A DNA stretch of 64,000 nt from Mytilisepta virgata (lineage: Eukaryota > Mollusca > Bivalvia > Mytilida > Mytilidae). Positions 20,990 to 32,749 of this stretch are shown here, piece by piece. Every line of letters starts with the position of its first letter. Position 1 is the stretch's first letter. Under the pieces are notes generated by a model. The model was not told where the DNA came from. It saw only the letters and a program-made list of their open reading frames with translations, and made no database searches. The stretch covers positions 35,788,230 to 35,852,229 of the forward strand of contig CM051516.1 of assembly GCA_028015205.1 (NCBI GenBank). The letters run 5' to 3'. The translations under genes were made by a program, and so were the position numbers.

Positions 20990-21230
20990 GATGGATTATT
21001 GGTTAACTTCCAGCGGAAATTATTACACGCGAGATGTGATATAAACAGAAGCATGTTTTGTAGTAGACCGATACGCTGAGCCGGATTTTTAACATGCTCA
21101 CTCACAAATGTTGGGGCAGAAAACACTTCTTTTAAGGTTTTTGGTTTGATCCGGTTAAGGATCAAACCCGCGAACTTCAAGACGAACACGCTACCACAGG
21201 ACCACCGATGTGGTCTGGTCAATTGAAACC
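20990..21230 (-). mobile_element. tRNA-derived SINE
   Basis: In reverse complement, an A-box-like TGTGGTAGCGTGTTCG (about 21195) is followed about 30 nt later by a B-box-like GGGTTTGATCC (about 21166-21176), then a body with ACCTTAAAAGAAGTGTTTTCTGC. The promoter pair and spacing are those of a tRNA-derived SINE head. The body recalls a SINE family common in bivalves; the subfamily was not assigned. Confidence 0.55.
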
Positions 21231-21840
21231 AAGATTTTGGTAACCACTTTTCAAATTTATATCCGGGATTTCAGCCTCTATCCAATGTGCGTTTGGTGGA
21301 ATTGCACTGAGCAAGTTGAATAAAACTTGGTAGAAATTGAGATGCTAAAGAAGTAGGGGCATTAAGGCCCCAGAATGGCCTCACTTTTCATAAAAAATAA
21401 AAGCTTTTATTTAAAATATTCACTACTTATGGTATTTAGGGAAATTTCCCAACTTTTGGGAAATATCAGGTTCTCTAACGTCACATTAGTGCCAGGATTC
21501 ATTAAAATGGCTGAAAAAAGATTAATAACATTATTATGTATTTCTTTTTGGCACCTGCTTGTGGAAGGTGTAAATTTTTCGATAGAACATTATTATTCGT
21601 CATACCTTTGAACACGCATAACTTATTGTGCTATAAAACTTTCCAGAATTTCAAGATTACACAACAGATATGCCGATATATATATATATGTACTTGTATG
21701 TAGGTTTTAAACATTTTAAATGTTTCAATAAATTGTTATTCATACATACAAGGTTGCTTTACGGCAAAATTTTTTCTGTTTCAGGATGGGACGGGCGGGA
21801 GTTTCCCCATTTTTCTCTATATATATCGCTCTTTTTTTTT
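21230..21840. other. Intronic-type sequence, no gene recognised
   Basis: AT-rich. A 78-codon frame at 21375-21611 has no recognisable domain and is not supported by splice signals or repetition. Confidence 0.35.
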
Positions 21841-23880
21841 TGATCACCTGGCCTAAAAGGCCATGTGAGCTATTGCCATCACCCGGCGTCCGTCTTTTTC
21901 CGTCGTGGTCCGGCGTAAACTTTTCCTTTAAGATACTCCTCTGAAACCACGGCGCCAATTGAGATCAAAGTTTGGTGGAATGGTCCTGGTGTGGCCCCCT
22001 TCCAAATTTGTGTCCGGCGTCCCCGACTTCCAACCGACATGGCTACTGTGACTAAAAGTAGAAAAAAGGGGGATGAATTTCTAAATATTTAGATGGTTCT
22101 CTTTCAGAATTGTGTCCAATGACCCGAATAGTCAAGATGGCCGCCACAGCCCAAAATAGTTTAACATAGGACACTAAGGGAAATTCATTTAACAATCTTC
22201 TTGTCTGAAACTACCGAGCCAATTGGAACCGAATTTAGCAGCAATGGTCCTTAGATGGTCCTCTTTCAGAATTGTGTCCGATGACACAGACGATCAACCA
22301 AGATGGCCGCCATAGCCTAACTTATTTTAACAAAGGACCCTATGGAAAATTCTTTTAACAATCTTCTCGTCTGAAACAGCAATGGTATTTAGATGGTCCT
22401 CTTTCAGAATTGTGTCCGATGATCCAGACTATCAACCAAGATGGTCGTCACAGCTTAACTTAGTTTAAAATAGGACCCAATGGAAAAATTCATTAAAAAC
22501 TCTTCTTGTCTGGAACCACTAAGCCAATTGAAATCAAACTTGGCAGAAATAGTCCTTAGGTGGTCCTCTGTCAGAATTGTATTCTTGGTCCGGAATGTCA
22601 ACAAAGATGGCCGCCACAGCTGAACTTGACTAACATAGGACACTGGGAAAATGCATTAAATAAACTTGTCTGAAACCACTGAGCCAATTGTAACCAGACT
22701 TTGCACCAATGGTCCTTAGATGGTCCTCTTTTAGAATTATGTCCGATGACTCGGACGATCAACCAAGTAGGCCACCACAGCCCTTATTTTAACATATGAC
22801 ACTATGGGAAATTCATTTAAAAATACTCTTGTCTGAAACAACTGAGCCAATTTGAACAAGACTTGGCAACAATGGTCCTTAGATGATCCTCTTTCAGAAT
22901 TATGTCCGATGAACCGGACTCTCAACCAAGATGGCCACCACATCGAAATATAGTTTAACATTGGACCATATGGGAAAATTCATTAGAAAATCTTGTCTAA
23001 AGATATCATGACTACTGAGCCAATTTGTAGCAATCTTAGCAGCAATGGTCCTTAGATGGTCCTCTTTCAGAATTGTGTCCGATGACCTAGAATGTGAACC
23101 AAGATGGCCGCCACAGGCGAATTTAGTTAAACATAGGACCCTGTGGGAAAATTTATTAAACACTTTTCTACAACTAAGGTAATTGGAACCATACTTCACA
23201 GAAATGGTCCTTAGGTGGTCCTCTGTGAGAATTGTGTCCGGTAAATCAGAATGTCAACAGAGATGGCCGCCACAGCTGAACTTAGTTTAAAATAGGACCC
23301 TTTGGGAAAATCAATTAAAAATTCTTCTTGTCTGGAACCACTAAGCTAATTGGAACCAAACTTGGCAGAAATGGTCCTTAGGTGGTCCTCTGTCAGAATT
23401 GTGTCCGATGACCAAGACTGTCAACCCAGATGGCCGCCACTGCTAAACTTAGTTCAACATAGGACCCAATGGGAAAATTCATTTAAAAATATTCTTATCC
23501 GAGATCAGTTGTCCAATTTGGAAAAGATTTGGCAGCAATGGTCATTAGATGGTCCCCTTTCAGAGTTGTGTCTGTTGACCTGGCCTGTCAATCAAGTTGG
23601 CCACAATATCTGAACTTAGTTTAACACAGCACTCTATGGGAAAATTTAATTTTCAGATCATCATACCTTAAACTTGGCCATTTGGAACTAGACTAATGGC
23701 AGCTATGGTCATCTTTCAGTATTGTGTTTGATAACTTCAATGTCAACTATGATGGCCACCACACCCTACATGTAACTTTGTTCAACTGTGTACCTATGTG
23801 AAAACCAGCCAAGATAACGGCTACACTTGAATTTTCAGTTCTGCTGATGCCGAGCGTTACAGGCTCTTGAGAGCCTCTAC
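21841..23880 (+). mobile_element. Hairpin-ended element with ~160-bp tandem repeats, copy 2
   Basis: Begins after a T-run with the same 5' hairpin as the element at 8371 (ATCACCTGGCC then AAAGGCCATGTGAGCT) and a CGTCCGTC-type segment. The interior holds about eleven diverged copies of a ~160-bp unit, each with TGGTCCTCTTTCAGAATTGTG and AAGATGGCCGCCACAGC, at about 22088, 22250, 22390, 22553, 22712, 22876, 23049, 23208, 23373, 23545 and 23705. It ends with the stem AGGCTCTTGAGAGCCT (23861-23876). The 60-100 codon frames inside are by-products of the repeat. Compared with copy 1 the ends are conserved but the tandem core is different. Confidence 0.7.
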
Positions 23881-24364
23881 TTTAAACTGTTTATACATGT
23901 ACACAAGTCTAAATTGTTGTAAAGAGAATTCGATCTATGTTTTTAAAATGTTTTAATTATTTTATTATGAAGCAAATCTGCAAAAACAGAAAATATTTAA
24001 AATTAATCATTATAGACAGTAAAAGTTGTTTTTTTTTATTATGGATGAGTGACGCTGTCGTATTTTATGGCTGATAATTAAAGGCAGTTAGACTTTAATA
24101 TATTTTTTTTTAATTAATTAAACTTATAATTTCATATTCTTTATACACATGGCAATTGTTGGACGATTTCCACGCTTTGAACATCGAATCTACATGTCAG
24201 ATTTTTTTCACTTGGCCTTCATGTATTGACACCTAACAATAAGACACATTTAGAAACATCCAGCCAATTTATCATAGAGTTTTCTAATAGACTGAATATT
24301 TTGTTGAATAATTTTACATTTGTTGTGTTTTTTTTATTAAAATTTCAATTTTGTATAATTTTTT

Positions 24365-24660
24365 TCACAGAAGAGCCTTAGAAATTTCTTCTAATTTAAT
24401 CAAATTTCGAACGGAAAATTTAGAGGCATTTGAGTAATGAATCATGCCAAAAAAAAAAAATTCAAAATTACACACAAAGACTTTTGACTGCCACTAGCAC
24501 TACTGACATAACAATGACTATAAAGACAATGCCAGTCGTTTTTCAACAAAGTTTGGTCCCAATTGGCACAGTGGTTTCAGAGAAGATCTTTAGAGGAAAG
24601 TTACGCCAGACGTCGTCTTTTAAAGGGCAAAAACTCCTACAAGGAGTCAATTAACGATTT
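24365..24660 (+). other. Conserved block of the EGF-gene repeat unit, copy 0
   Basis: Starts at a strong acceptor-like TTTTTTTCACAG and continues AAGAGCCTTAGAAATTTCT and GGCATTTGAGTAATGAATCATGCC. The same string recurs 3' of the EGF exons in the array (about 58120, 59253, 60448, 62420). This shows that 20188-24660 was once one repeat unit like those at 58-64 kb, later stretched by a Penelope fragment, a SINE and the 2-kb hairpin element. Whether the block is an exon or intronic is unresolved; the frame after TTGAGTAATGA is open but differs between copies. Confidence 0.55.
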
Positions 24661-24734
24661 TGGTCAAGTTGACTTATTTGTAGGAATATTTTGACTGTAA
24701 ATGACTTCCAAAATAGTTGGAAATATAATAATAG

Positions 24735-25170
24735 AGAATGGAAACATGGAATGTGTCAAAGAGACAACAACCCGACCAAAGAGCAGAAAACAGCTCAAGG
24801 CTACCAATGGGTCCTCAACGCAGCGAGAAAATCCATCACCCGGAGGCGGGCTTTAGCTGGCCACTAAACAATATGGCATAAACAAACACACAGCGATACA
24901 CACATTAAAACTCAGTTCAAAAGATCTGATTCCGATGTTAAAAAAGATAACAGAAGAAACTAAGCAAAATAACAAAATAACAATGATCCATATATATATA
25001 TTAACAAAGGACTACTAGCTGTTACTGACATGCCAGCTCCAGACCTGAATTAAACTGATCGAAAGATTATGTCTTTATCATAAAGCAAATCAGCCACAAT
25101 CCCTCCCGTTAGGGGTTTAGTATCATGTCATCATAAAGTATACGAGAAGAACATAATGGGTATCATGCCA
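24735..25170 (+). repeat. Composite dispersed repeat typical of bivalve genomes
   Basis: Contains GTGTCAAAGAGACAACAACC (24755), CACCCGGAGGCGGGCTT (24838) and ATGCCAGCTCCAGACCTG (25030) followed by CAATCCCTCCCGTTAGGGG. I recognise these as parts of very common mussel/bivalve interspersed repeats, though the class (SINE or Penelope 3' region) is uncertain. The middle segment also occurs at 20040-20110. Confidence 0.5.
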
Positions 25171-25249
25171 ACAACAGGTTTTAGAATAAATTTGTTTATT
25201 TCCGATGCAAATACCTTATGAGTTAATCAATATCAATTCCTACAAAATG

Positions 25250-25933
25250 CCATCTTTAATGACTTGACAATAGTATCGTAACTATATCCCGTGTGGATAA
25301 GTCTGTTTAAAGGTTTTCGGGTGAATGGCATTTTTGTGCTTTGTATAGAATATTACCAAAAAAAAAAAAAAAAAAAAAAAATGGGATGTGAAATACCTGA
25401 ACATATAAGATGTTTGCACGTTGATTTATATTTACGAATGAGGTCCTTGTACCGATGATAAAATTTAGTAATAATTTGTGAGTAATACAGAGATTTCTTT
25501 CGTTAAAATCAAATACGTTGTTACATACACGAGCGAATCGAACAAGTTGAGATATATAAACACAATACAATGGTGCCAAGGGAAGTCGCCATCTAAAAAC
25601 GGATAATTAAAATGAGGAAATGAAAAATCATCTCACTTATTGTAAAGTTTAGTATTAAGCTTCCCGTTAGAGATATAGATATCAAGATCCAGGAAGGCCA
25701 GTGTTCATTGTTAGTATTACCTTTATTAAAAGTAAGTTTAACAGGATAAATCTCTTTACTGTACCTACTGAAGTCGTCAATATTGACAACCAACATATCA
25801 TCCAAATATCTAAACGTGTTATTAAATATTTGTATCAGATGTTGTTTTGTTGGGTCTTTGTCGATTTTAGATATAAAACAGAAACAGACCCGCAGTAAGT
25901 GGTGCACAGTCAGTCCCCATTGGAATTCCAATA
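25250..25933 (-). pseudogene. Penelope-like element RT fragment, 5'-truncated
   Basis: From 25933 leftward: IPMGTDCAP (RT finger/palm entry), a frameshift, then NNTFRYLDDMLVVNIDDFS with the catalytic YLDD (about 25790), a second piece with YCVYISQLVRFARVC (about 25570-25530), and FYHRYKDLIRKYKS. This is the RT of a Penelope-like element of a different subfamily from the copy at 32.1 kb. A long A-tract (25359-25381) and several shifts lie in the C-terminal part. The 5' edge abuts repeat family R exactly, indicating a truncated insertion there. Confidence 0.65.
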
Positions 25934-25934
25934 A

Positions 25935-26200
25935 ATGTCTGTTTTCATTGTGTCAAACAAAATACCACTGTCACAACACTCAATTGGCGTTGTAAGAGTA
26001 TAATTATATTTGTGACAACCTTTGTCAAGTTGTAATACATGTATTTTATCTATGTCAGACAATGTTTGACTGATACAGGTTTTGTTGCGTTTTATCAGAT
26101 AAAATCTGACTGCCACAACTTTTACCTGAGGTGAACTGTTCTAACATTTTGGGGCATTAAGATTCAAAGAATTTAATTGAAAAGATAATCTGTTAAAAAT
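25935..26200 (-). repeat. Dispersed repeat family R, copy C
   Basis: Reverse complement of 35645-35890: AATTCTTTGAATCTTAATGCC, GTTGTGGCAGTCAGAT and GTGTTGTGACAGTGGTATTT (in part) occur in the same order. It is cut at 25933 by the Penelope fragment. Confidence 0.65.
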
Positions 26201-29200
26201 CAGCGAATGGACATGGTATGATTTGGCCCCTTGAATTTCAAAATTAAAAAGTAATGAAATACTTACTCTCAGCTATCATTAAGTACTCTTAAAATGCTGC
26301 ATTTTAAGGAACATGTTTTGTTTTCAACAAGAATATCTGTAATAGCGGTAATATGCTGTCAAAGATCGCTAATTTTGAATAAATAAATGAAAAGCACCAA
26401 ATTTCATTAATTTTTTGTCCTTTGAATTAAATTTTATATCAGCAACAGCCTTGCCGAAAAAGATATTTCACTGAAACGTGTCTTTATTTTTAAACTCTTT
26501 ACCGTTTGCATATTTTTGTCCAAAAATCATGCAAAATTAGGTTTGTACAATTGACCACACAGAAATAATTCAGTTTCAAAGTTAAACATATTTATTGTAT
26601 TCAATGTAAAATCATAACACCCTAGCTTCAAATTTTGAAATGTATTATTTGATATCCTTGGCAACTGTTGCTATGGTAACCAATCAAAGTTCACTAACAA
26701 CATCAATTTTAAGTATATTTTTAGCAAAATCAAAATGTGCAGAGGGTCATTTTTTGTTCACAAATAAAAATAGGGTCTGTTCCTGGTAAAATATATTGAA
26801 GCATATCCTGAACTTTATGAAACAGATGAACAGTTTTAGAAATTTTTGTGCAAAAGATAATTTATTTCCGTTACTAGGCAACCATGAGAATTTTCCAAAA
26901 AATCATAATTCCATATATTTTTTCTACAATGTTCAAATTTGAAAATGAGATGTCAACCCTAAAAAAATTATTTAATCAACCTGACCAACTCCTACAAATT
27001 TATGGAGATTGATTTTTCCTTAGCAACCAATGACATTCCCTAGCAACCAACAGTGTGACATCTCAACTGATATATATTTGTCATGAAATAATTTCTGCAA
27101 GTCCAATGATAAAATTTTAGAGTAATCTTAGACATTTGCAGGTAAAAATCAATTTTACCAACTAAAAATAGTATGTTAACCTTATTTATCACAATGTTAC
27201 TAAACAAACATGTTCATTCGCTCACAGTGGAAATTCTGGTAATTTACAACATGATCTATATTTTTGGAAATGTTCCACCTTCAACCTGTTTTTGAATTAA
27301 CCCTGAGTAAATAATACTGACATAAAAAAATTCTAATATCTTTCCTTAGCAACCCAATTTATTCCATACCAACCAAGGGTGAAATGAAATTTTCTATGAT
27401 ACAAGAAGGTAGAAAGGATTCCTTATCCAAACATACACATATATATATATTGGTTCAAAGGATGTTTATTTAATTTGCATGCGAATCAGACTCAAGAGCT
27501 GAAATAATGTTTTCATTATTTTCGAAAACTTTTGGCAATGATTGTTAATGTTCAAATTTGTGGTTAGTGAAATTTACACACCAATATTTGAAAAGTTGAC
27601 TGAAGAAGAGACATACATGTGTTCAGTTTATTATGGGTTTAATAGGTGAAGTTTTTAACAGTGTTTTGCTTATTGATGATATATAAATTGTTTGTAGGAT
27701 AATGAACCCTGTATCTCTTAGAATGTTCTTTGTCCAAAGATGTATGTTTATTAAAAACTCTAACAAGCGAACGTTTAAACTTTTTCATTGATTTAACATT
27801 TTGAAACTAGATAAACTCATTTTAAATCAAAACAAATGTAAACAAGTTTTGGATGTTTTATTTCAAAATATATCTTGAAAGCAGTCCAGTCTTTTCTAAT
27901 CTTCCGTGTTTGGTTGTATATTATGATGAACGTTTTGTAAATCCGTATGCAATTGTAATTCAAACATATCATTGTCACTGAACTACCAGTATTTTGCATA
28001 TATATCATTTAGTCTGGAAAGATTTTGCTGAAAATTCACACTTCTTCATGTATTAATACCGTACTTAAAGAGAACAGAACAACAGAAATAACAAAAATTT
28101 CAACCGTGAAAGACAAAACACACAAGACTGGTGTTGGGGGATGTGCACATTAGATGAGCAGTATAGGTAGTTTGTTTAACTATTAACCATTATTAACACT
28201 GAGTTTGTGAGTTTGAACCCATCTTGTGGGAAGGTGGAAAAAATATTTTCATGGGTTACAAGTTTTCTACGAACTATGCCTGTAAAAGTAATGCATCTGA
28301 TATTTATGAAGTGGGGGGGGGGGTGTAGTTTTTCAAAGGAAATAAGCATCAAGAATTAAAAAAACACAGGTTTTAGAATGAAAAGAACAAATTCTGAATT
28401 ACATTACCTGAATATAGTCTATTTTGATAAAATAAGCATACGTAAACAAAAAGAGTAAAAAAACTATACAGAATAAATAATGCTGCAAACAAATTCTAGG
28501 ATCAATTTGCAACTTCCTCAAATGGCTTAATGCTATGATGTGAAAGTCTACTGGGTTTCCCCAACATATTTTATCATTTAAATTAAAAACCTGATCTGTA
28601 TAATTATATATAATAAATATACATGTACATAAAATAAGTTTAAAAAGATCATAATACAGCTTGAATCTGGAAATTGTTTTTTTTTACTATTAAATAAGTG
28701 TTAAATCATGAGAGAGTGAGAGTGAGCATCCCCGGGGTGAGTATCACAATAATGAAAACCACAGTTTTTTGTTTCCAACTGTGAGGACACCGAGAAGATC
28801 AGGCTTTGGGGAGATTTAGAACCAGTGGATTTTTATGGAGAATGGGCAATACAATTATATTCATTTCAGGTGATATTCAATAATACCCTTTTCTTTCACC
28901 ATCCAAAATAATTCCATCTGCGCCACCCCCCCCCCCCCCCCCCCCCCTTCCAAACAAAAAAAAAATCAAATGTGAATCCCTTTTTGACTTTTCTTTACAA
29001 TTTACTTAGAATAATTGTAAAACACAATTTGCTACCGCATATGCAAATTCGGTAAAGTAAAAGGTTGAAAGAATGCAATTGAGAATTTTTTAAAAATAAC
29101 GAGGGGCCAACTTTCAAACTTAATAATAATTATCAGATATTTATTTCTTTCGAAAATATTTGAAATTTGCAACCTTTTTCTTTTTTCCTGTTTATTTGTG

Positions 29201-29280
29201 GCAGTACATGTGCGTGGCAATTCAACAAACACATGCTTCGTTTCCAGTGATCATGGGCGCTGCCATTATGTCAAGTGTAC
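26200..29280. other. AT-rich non-coding stretch
   Basis: No gene found. Notable contents are several CTTAGCAACC/GGTAACC motifs (26667-27370), a G-run at 28315-28325, a C-run at 28927-28948, and TA-rich microsatellites. Possibly an old unidentified repeat. Confidence 0.4.
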
Positions 29281-29288
29281 CTGATTAT

Positions 29289-30309
29289 GCCCGAAAATTC
29301 CTTTAAAACTGCCACATGGAATATTGAAGGATTGTCAAATGATGTATTAAATGATCCCCATTTTCTGGATACCATCTCAAATTTCCATTTAGTAAGTTTT
29401 ATAGAAATAAATGATACAGATGAGGATATTAATCTGCCCGACTTTCAACTTTAGGTTGTAGTAATAGAAACAAACATAAAAAGGCCAGACGTAACTCTGG
29501 AGGAATCAATATCTTCGCAAAAAACACAATTGCTATAGGTGTCAAAAATGTTTCTAAAACACACCAAGATATTCTTTGGATTAAACTTGACCACACCATT
29601 TTAAATTTAACTAGAGACATTTATATAGCCACAGTGTATGTATCACCAGAAAACTCGAGTTCTAATATTTCTGGTATAGAACCAATTTATGATCAGTTAC
29701 TCACTGATATTGTTAATTTTAGTAGTTTAGGGTATATTATTGTACAAGGCGACTTCAATGCCTACACAAACATTAATCCTGATTTTGTTATATTTGATGA
29801 ATATAGTAAAATAAACGATGAAGACAATCATTATATAATAGACAAAGTTATGCCAAGAAATAATCTTGACCGCAAACTCGTGAATAATAGTGGTAAATAT
29901 TTGCTAAATTTATGCAAAGAATCTGACCCGCGAATTCTAAATGGAAGGACTGTTGGTGACCTACATGGCAAAAAAACATGTATAACTTACAATGGATGCA
30001 GTGTTGTTACATGCATCATTTGATTTAATTGAACATATTGGTTATTTGGAAGTTCATGATTTTACATCTCTCTCAAACCATTGTCAACTTAATTGTACTT
30101 TATTGACCTCCTTTAATAACAAATACCTTAATCAAACAAAACTACCCCTTGATAAATTTATTTGGTCTAACGAGGCTATAAAGTCATATATACAGAATTG
30201 TAATTATAAGGAAAGTAAATTAAAAGTTGACTCCTTTTTAAAAACTAACTTCACTGGTAGTAATACTGCCATTGAAACATTTAATTTGATAATTTGTGAT
30301 ATTGCATAA
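29289..30309 (+). pseudogene. LINE 1 endonuclease domain
   Basis: Apurinic-type endonuclease. TATWNIEGL opens the domain (about 29310) and SFIEI follows near 29400. After a stop and shift, a long frame (to 30023) carries YVSPENS and VQGDFNAY (about 29745). After another shift, LSNHCQL (about 30072-30092) takes the place of the final catalytic S-D-H, so the Asp is Asn here. Three frames are needed, so no enzyme can be made. This part would nick target DNA to prime reverse transcription. Confidence 0.72.
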
Positions 30310-30415
30310 AAATCTGCAAAACTAGTCAAAAGGTTCCCTATTTCAAAAAGGCAATAACAAAAAGAAAGCCTTGGTACTTCGAATCTTGTAGAGACCTTCG
30401 TACCACTATGAAAGT

Positions 30416-30848
30416 TATGAAAAATTGGTGAACAAATATCCTCAGAACTTTACTTACAGACAAACATTTTATTCATTCAGATCTAAATTTAGAAGACGCT
30501 GTAAAATTGAAGAGAAAGAATATAAAAGAAAAATATGTTCTAAATTAAACAATAGTGCAGACAAAAAGCCTAAATCTTTCTGGAATCTCTTAACAAACTA
30601 ACTAAACATACTAAGGGGCCAAATGAAATGTTATGAAAAATTGGTGAACAAATATCCTCACAACTGTACTAACAGAGAAAAAATTTATTCTTTCAGATCT
30701 AAATTTAGAAGACGCTGTAAAATTGAAGAGAAAGAATATAAAAGAAAAATATGTTCTGAATTAAACAATAATGCAGACAAAAATCCTAAATCTTTCTGGA
30801 ATCTCCTTAACAACTAACTAAATATACTAAGGGGCCCAATCAGCCAAA
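30416..30848 (+). repeat. 217-bp tandem duplication within LINE 1
   Basis: ATGAAAAATTGGTGAACAAA at about 30416 recurs at about 30633. The following ~200 bp are about 93% alike, including AGAAGACGCTGTAAAATTGAAG (in part). It lies in the endonuclease-RT linker. Confidence 0.75.
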
Positions 30849-30946
30849 TGATTCATTCCCACAAGATGAATTCTTTAACTTTTATAAAAACCTATATAAA
30901 TCTGACCTAAACACTAACATATTTCATGACAAAATAACTAAGGAAT

Positions 30947-31825
30947 ATGAACATCTTAATAAAATTCAAACTTCCAGTTTTAATGAACTTAATGAGAAAA
31001 TTAAAGAAGAACGAAAGCAATAATGAAATAATGAAAGCAATAAGATCACTACGTAATGAAAAGAGTGCCTCTATAGATATGATTTCTAATGAAATGCTAA
31101 AAAATGGTACTACAGTACTGATAAAATTTGTTTTTATAAATGGTAACTTTCCTAGGATCTGGAATGAAAGTTTGTTAGTTCTCCTTCATAAAAAAGGGAA
31201 CAAATTTGACCCTGCTAATTACAGAGGCATCTCTATTAATTCTAGTCTTGGAAAACTGCTTAACAAAGTGGTACATAACTGCCTTCTAAAATTTATAAAC
31301 GATAATAATTTAATCAGTAAAAACCAAACTGGTTTCAAAGAAAAAAATCGCACTGCAGATCATAAATTCACTCTTAAAACAGTAATTGACAATTATAAAC
31401 AAAAACATAAAAAAGTATTTGCAGCTTTTATTGATCTGAAGAAAGCATTTGACACTATTTGGAGAGTAGTTTTATTTTACAAACTCCTGAAACATGATAT
31501 TCCCAACAAATTGTCTAAAATTTGTATTTTCTATGTACACTGATACTGAATTAAATTCTCAGTTGGAGTAAGTTCTCCTTTTGAAACAAATAGAGGTGTA
31601 AAACAGGGAGATGTTTTGAGTCCCTTACTTTTCAAGTTTTTTATTGATGACAATATGTTACAAAAGAGTCATACTGATCCAATTGTAATAGGGGATCAAT
31701 CACTTAGTGTGTTATTATATATGCTGATGACATTGTTTTGTTATCCCAAAGCAAAAGAGGTTTACAGAATTGTTTCTTCATGAATACTGTACCTCTTGGA
31801 AGTTACAGGTTAGCACTGATAAATA
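30947..31825 (+). pseudogene. LINE 1 reverse transcriptase (N-terminal and palm part)
   Basis: A 198-codon frame (30947-31543) carries ANYRGISINSSLGKLLNK, NQTGFKEKNRTADHKF and AAFIDLKKAFDTIW (motif A Asp at about 31430). The next frame has GVKQGDVLSPLLF (motif B, about 31600), and YADDIVLLS (motif C, about 31722) lies in a third frame after a TA insertion. The reading frame is interrupted at about 31825 by the Penelope insertion and resumes as KVIIFNSNGKSF at about 32762. Confidence 0.78.
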
Positions 31826-32748
31826 TAAAAAGGACAAATATACCTAAGGAGCAATCAATAAAACGTAATCCATTGGACAGACAAACCCGGGAAGACAAAC
31901 GAACAACCACAAGCACAACAAATAAACACAGAAAACTAAAAACAATGAACAGCACGAACTCCTATAAAAACCAGGAGTGAACCCAGGTGCTCCGGAAGGG
32001 TAAGCAGTTCCTGCTCCGTATACGGCACCCGTCGTGAAGTTCAACAAAGTCAATCCGGTGGAAGTCACAAATCGTAGGAGGCACATGAAAGGTTACGACA
32101 GTGGGAACAGGTCCAACATCATCTTAGATATTGGAACACTGTAATGGTCAATCAATTCATGATGACGACCGTAAAATTTCTTAAGTGATGACATCAACTT
32201 ATCCCTGATAAAACCCTGGTTAAGAAGCTTTTGTGACAGCAGTAATCCTCTTTGTCGAAAGTCAGGGTAACTCACGCATGCCCTTGAAAATCGGATAAGC
32301 TGAGAAACGTAGACGCCATATGCAGGCGATGCTGGTATATTGCTACTTAAGAAGGGAAAATTAACAATAGGAAAGTTGAAGTCATCACGTTTGTCATAAA
32401 GTTTTGTCTTCAAACGTCCCTCATAGTCTATTTCAAGAAACAAATCCAAATATGAAGCGGACTTTGATGTATCTGTAGTATCCTTAATTTCAAGCTCACT
32501 GGGGTAGATAAGATGTAGAAAGTCTTGGAATTTGTCGTTATTTAACGACAACACATCATCTATATAACGAAAAGTGAAATTAAAGGATTGGGCTAGTTTC
32601 TTTTTGTTTTCACGTAGTAACCCTTGAATGAAGTCCGCTTCATATGAGTACAGAAACAGATCGGCGAGGAGAGGAGCACAGTTGGTTCCCACTGGAATGC
32701 CGATTGTTTGTTGAAAAATTAGACCGCCAAATTCAACGAATATGTTGT
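31825..32748 (-). mobile_element. Penelope-like element inserted into LINE 1
   Basis: Minus-strand element. Its 3' end (31825-32090) gives an 80-codon frame and a conserved non-coding tail; its RT fills 32093-32700; its 5' end is truncated. The insertion falls inside the LINE RT, whose code is continuous on both sides. The 527-bp 3' part (31825-32351) is almost identical to 56334-56860. Confidence 0.75.
32093..32692 (-). CDS. Penelope-like reverse transcriptase, partial, intact frame
   Basis: 199 codons without a stop. It starts at MGTNCAPLLADLFLYSYE (palm entry) and has FRYIDDVLSLNN with the catalytic YIDD (about 32560), then KSASYLDLFLEIDYEG, KLYDKRDDFNFPI and PAYGVYVSQLIRFSRAC, and ends with SKMMLDLFPLS. 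This corresponds to RT motifs 4 to 7 and the start of the thumb. The N-terminal RT half continues only to about 32748, and the GIY-YIG nuclease seen in some Penelope elements is absent. The clean frame and near-identical sister copy argue for a recent insertion. I assign it to Penelope-like elements from the overall pattern; a DIRS- or LINE-type origin seems less likely. Confidence 0.65.
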   Translation of the reverse strand: MGTNCAPLLADLFLYSYEADFIQGLLRENKKKLAQSFNFTFRYIDDVLSLNNDKFQDFLHLIYPSELEIKDTTDTSKSASYLDLFLEIDYEGRLKTKLYDKRDDFNFPIVNFPFLSSNIPASPAYGVYVSQLIRFSRACVSYPDFRQRGLLLSQKLLNQGFIRDKLMSSLKKFYGRHHELIDHYSVPISKMMLDLFPLS

Positions 32749-32749
32749 C

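Noticed and set aside
22455..23613. Several 60-100 codon frames on both strands
   Set aside because: They all fall in the ~160-bp tandem repeats and read the same repeat in different frames.
25359..25381. Long A-tract as a poly-A tail of a retrotransposed gene
   Set aside because: It interrupts a Penelope RT running the other way and no element ends there; more likely a microsatellite or assembly slippage. The same applies to the C-run at 28927-28948.
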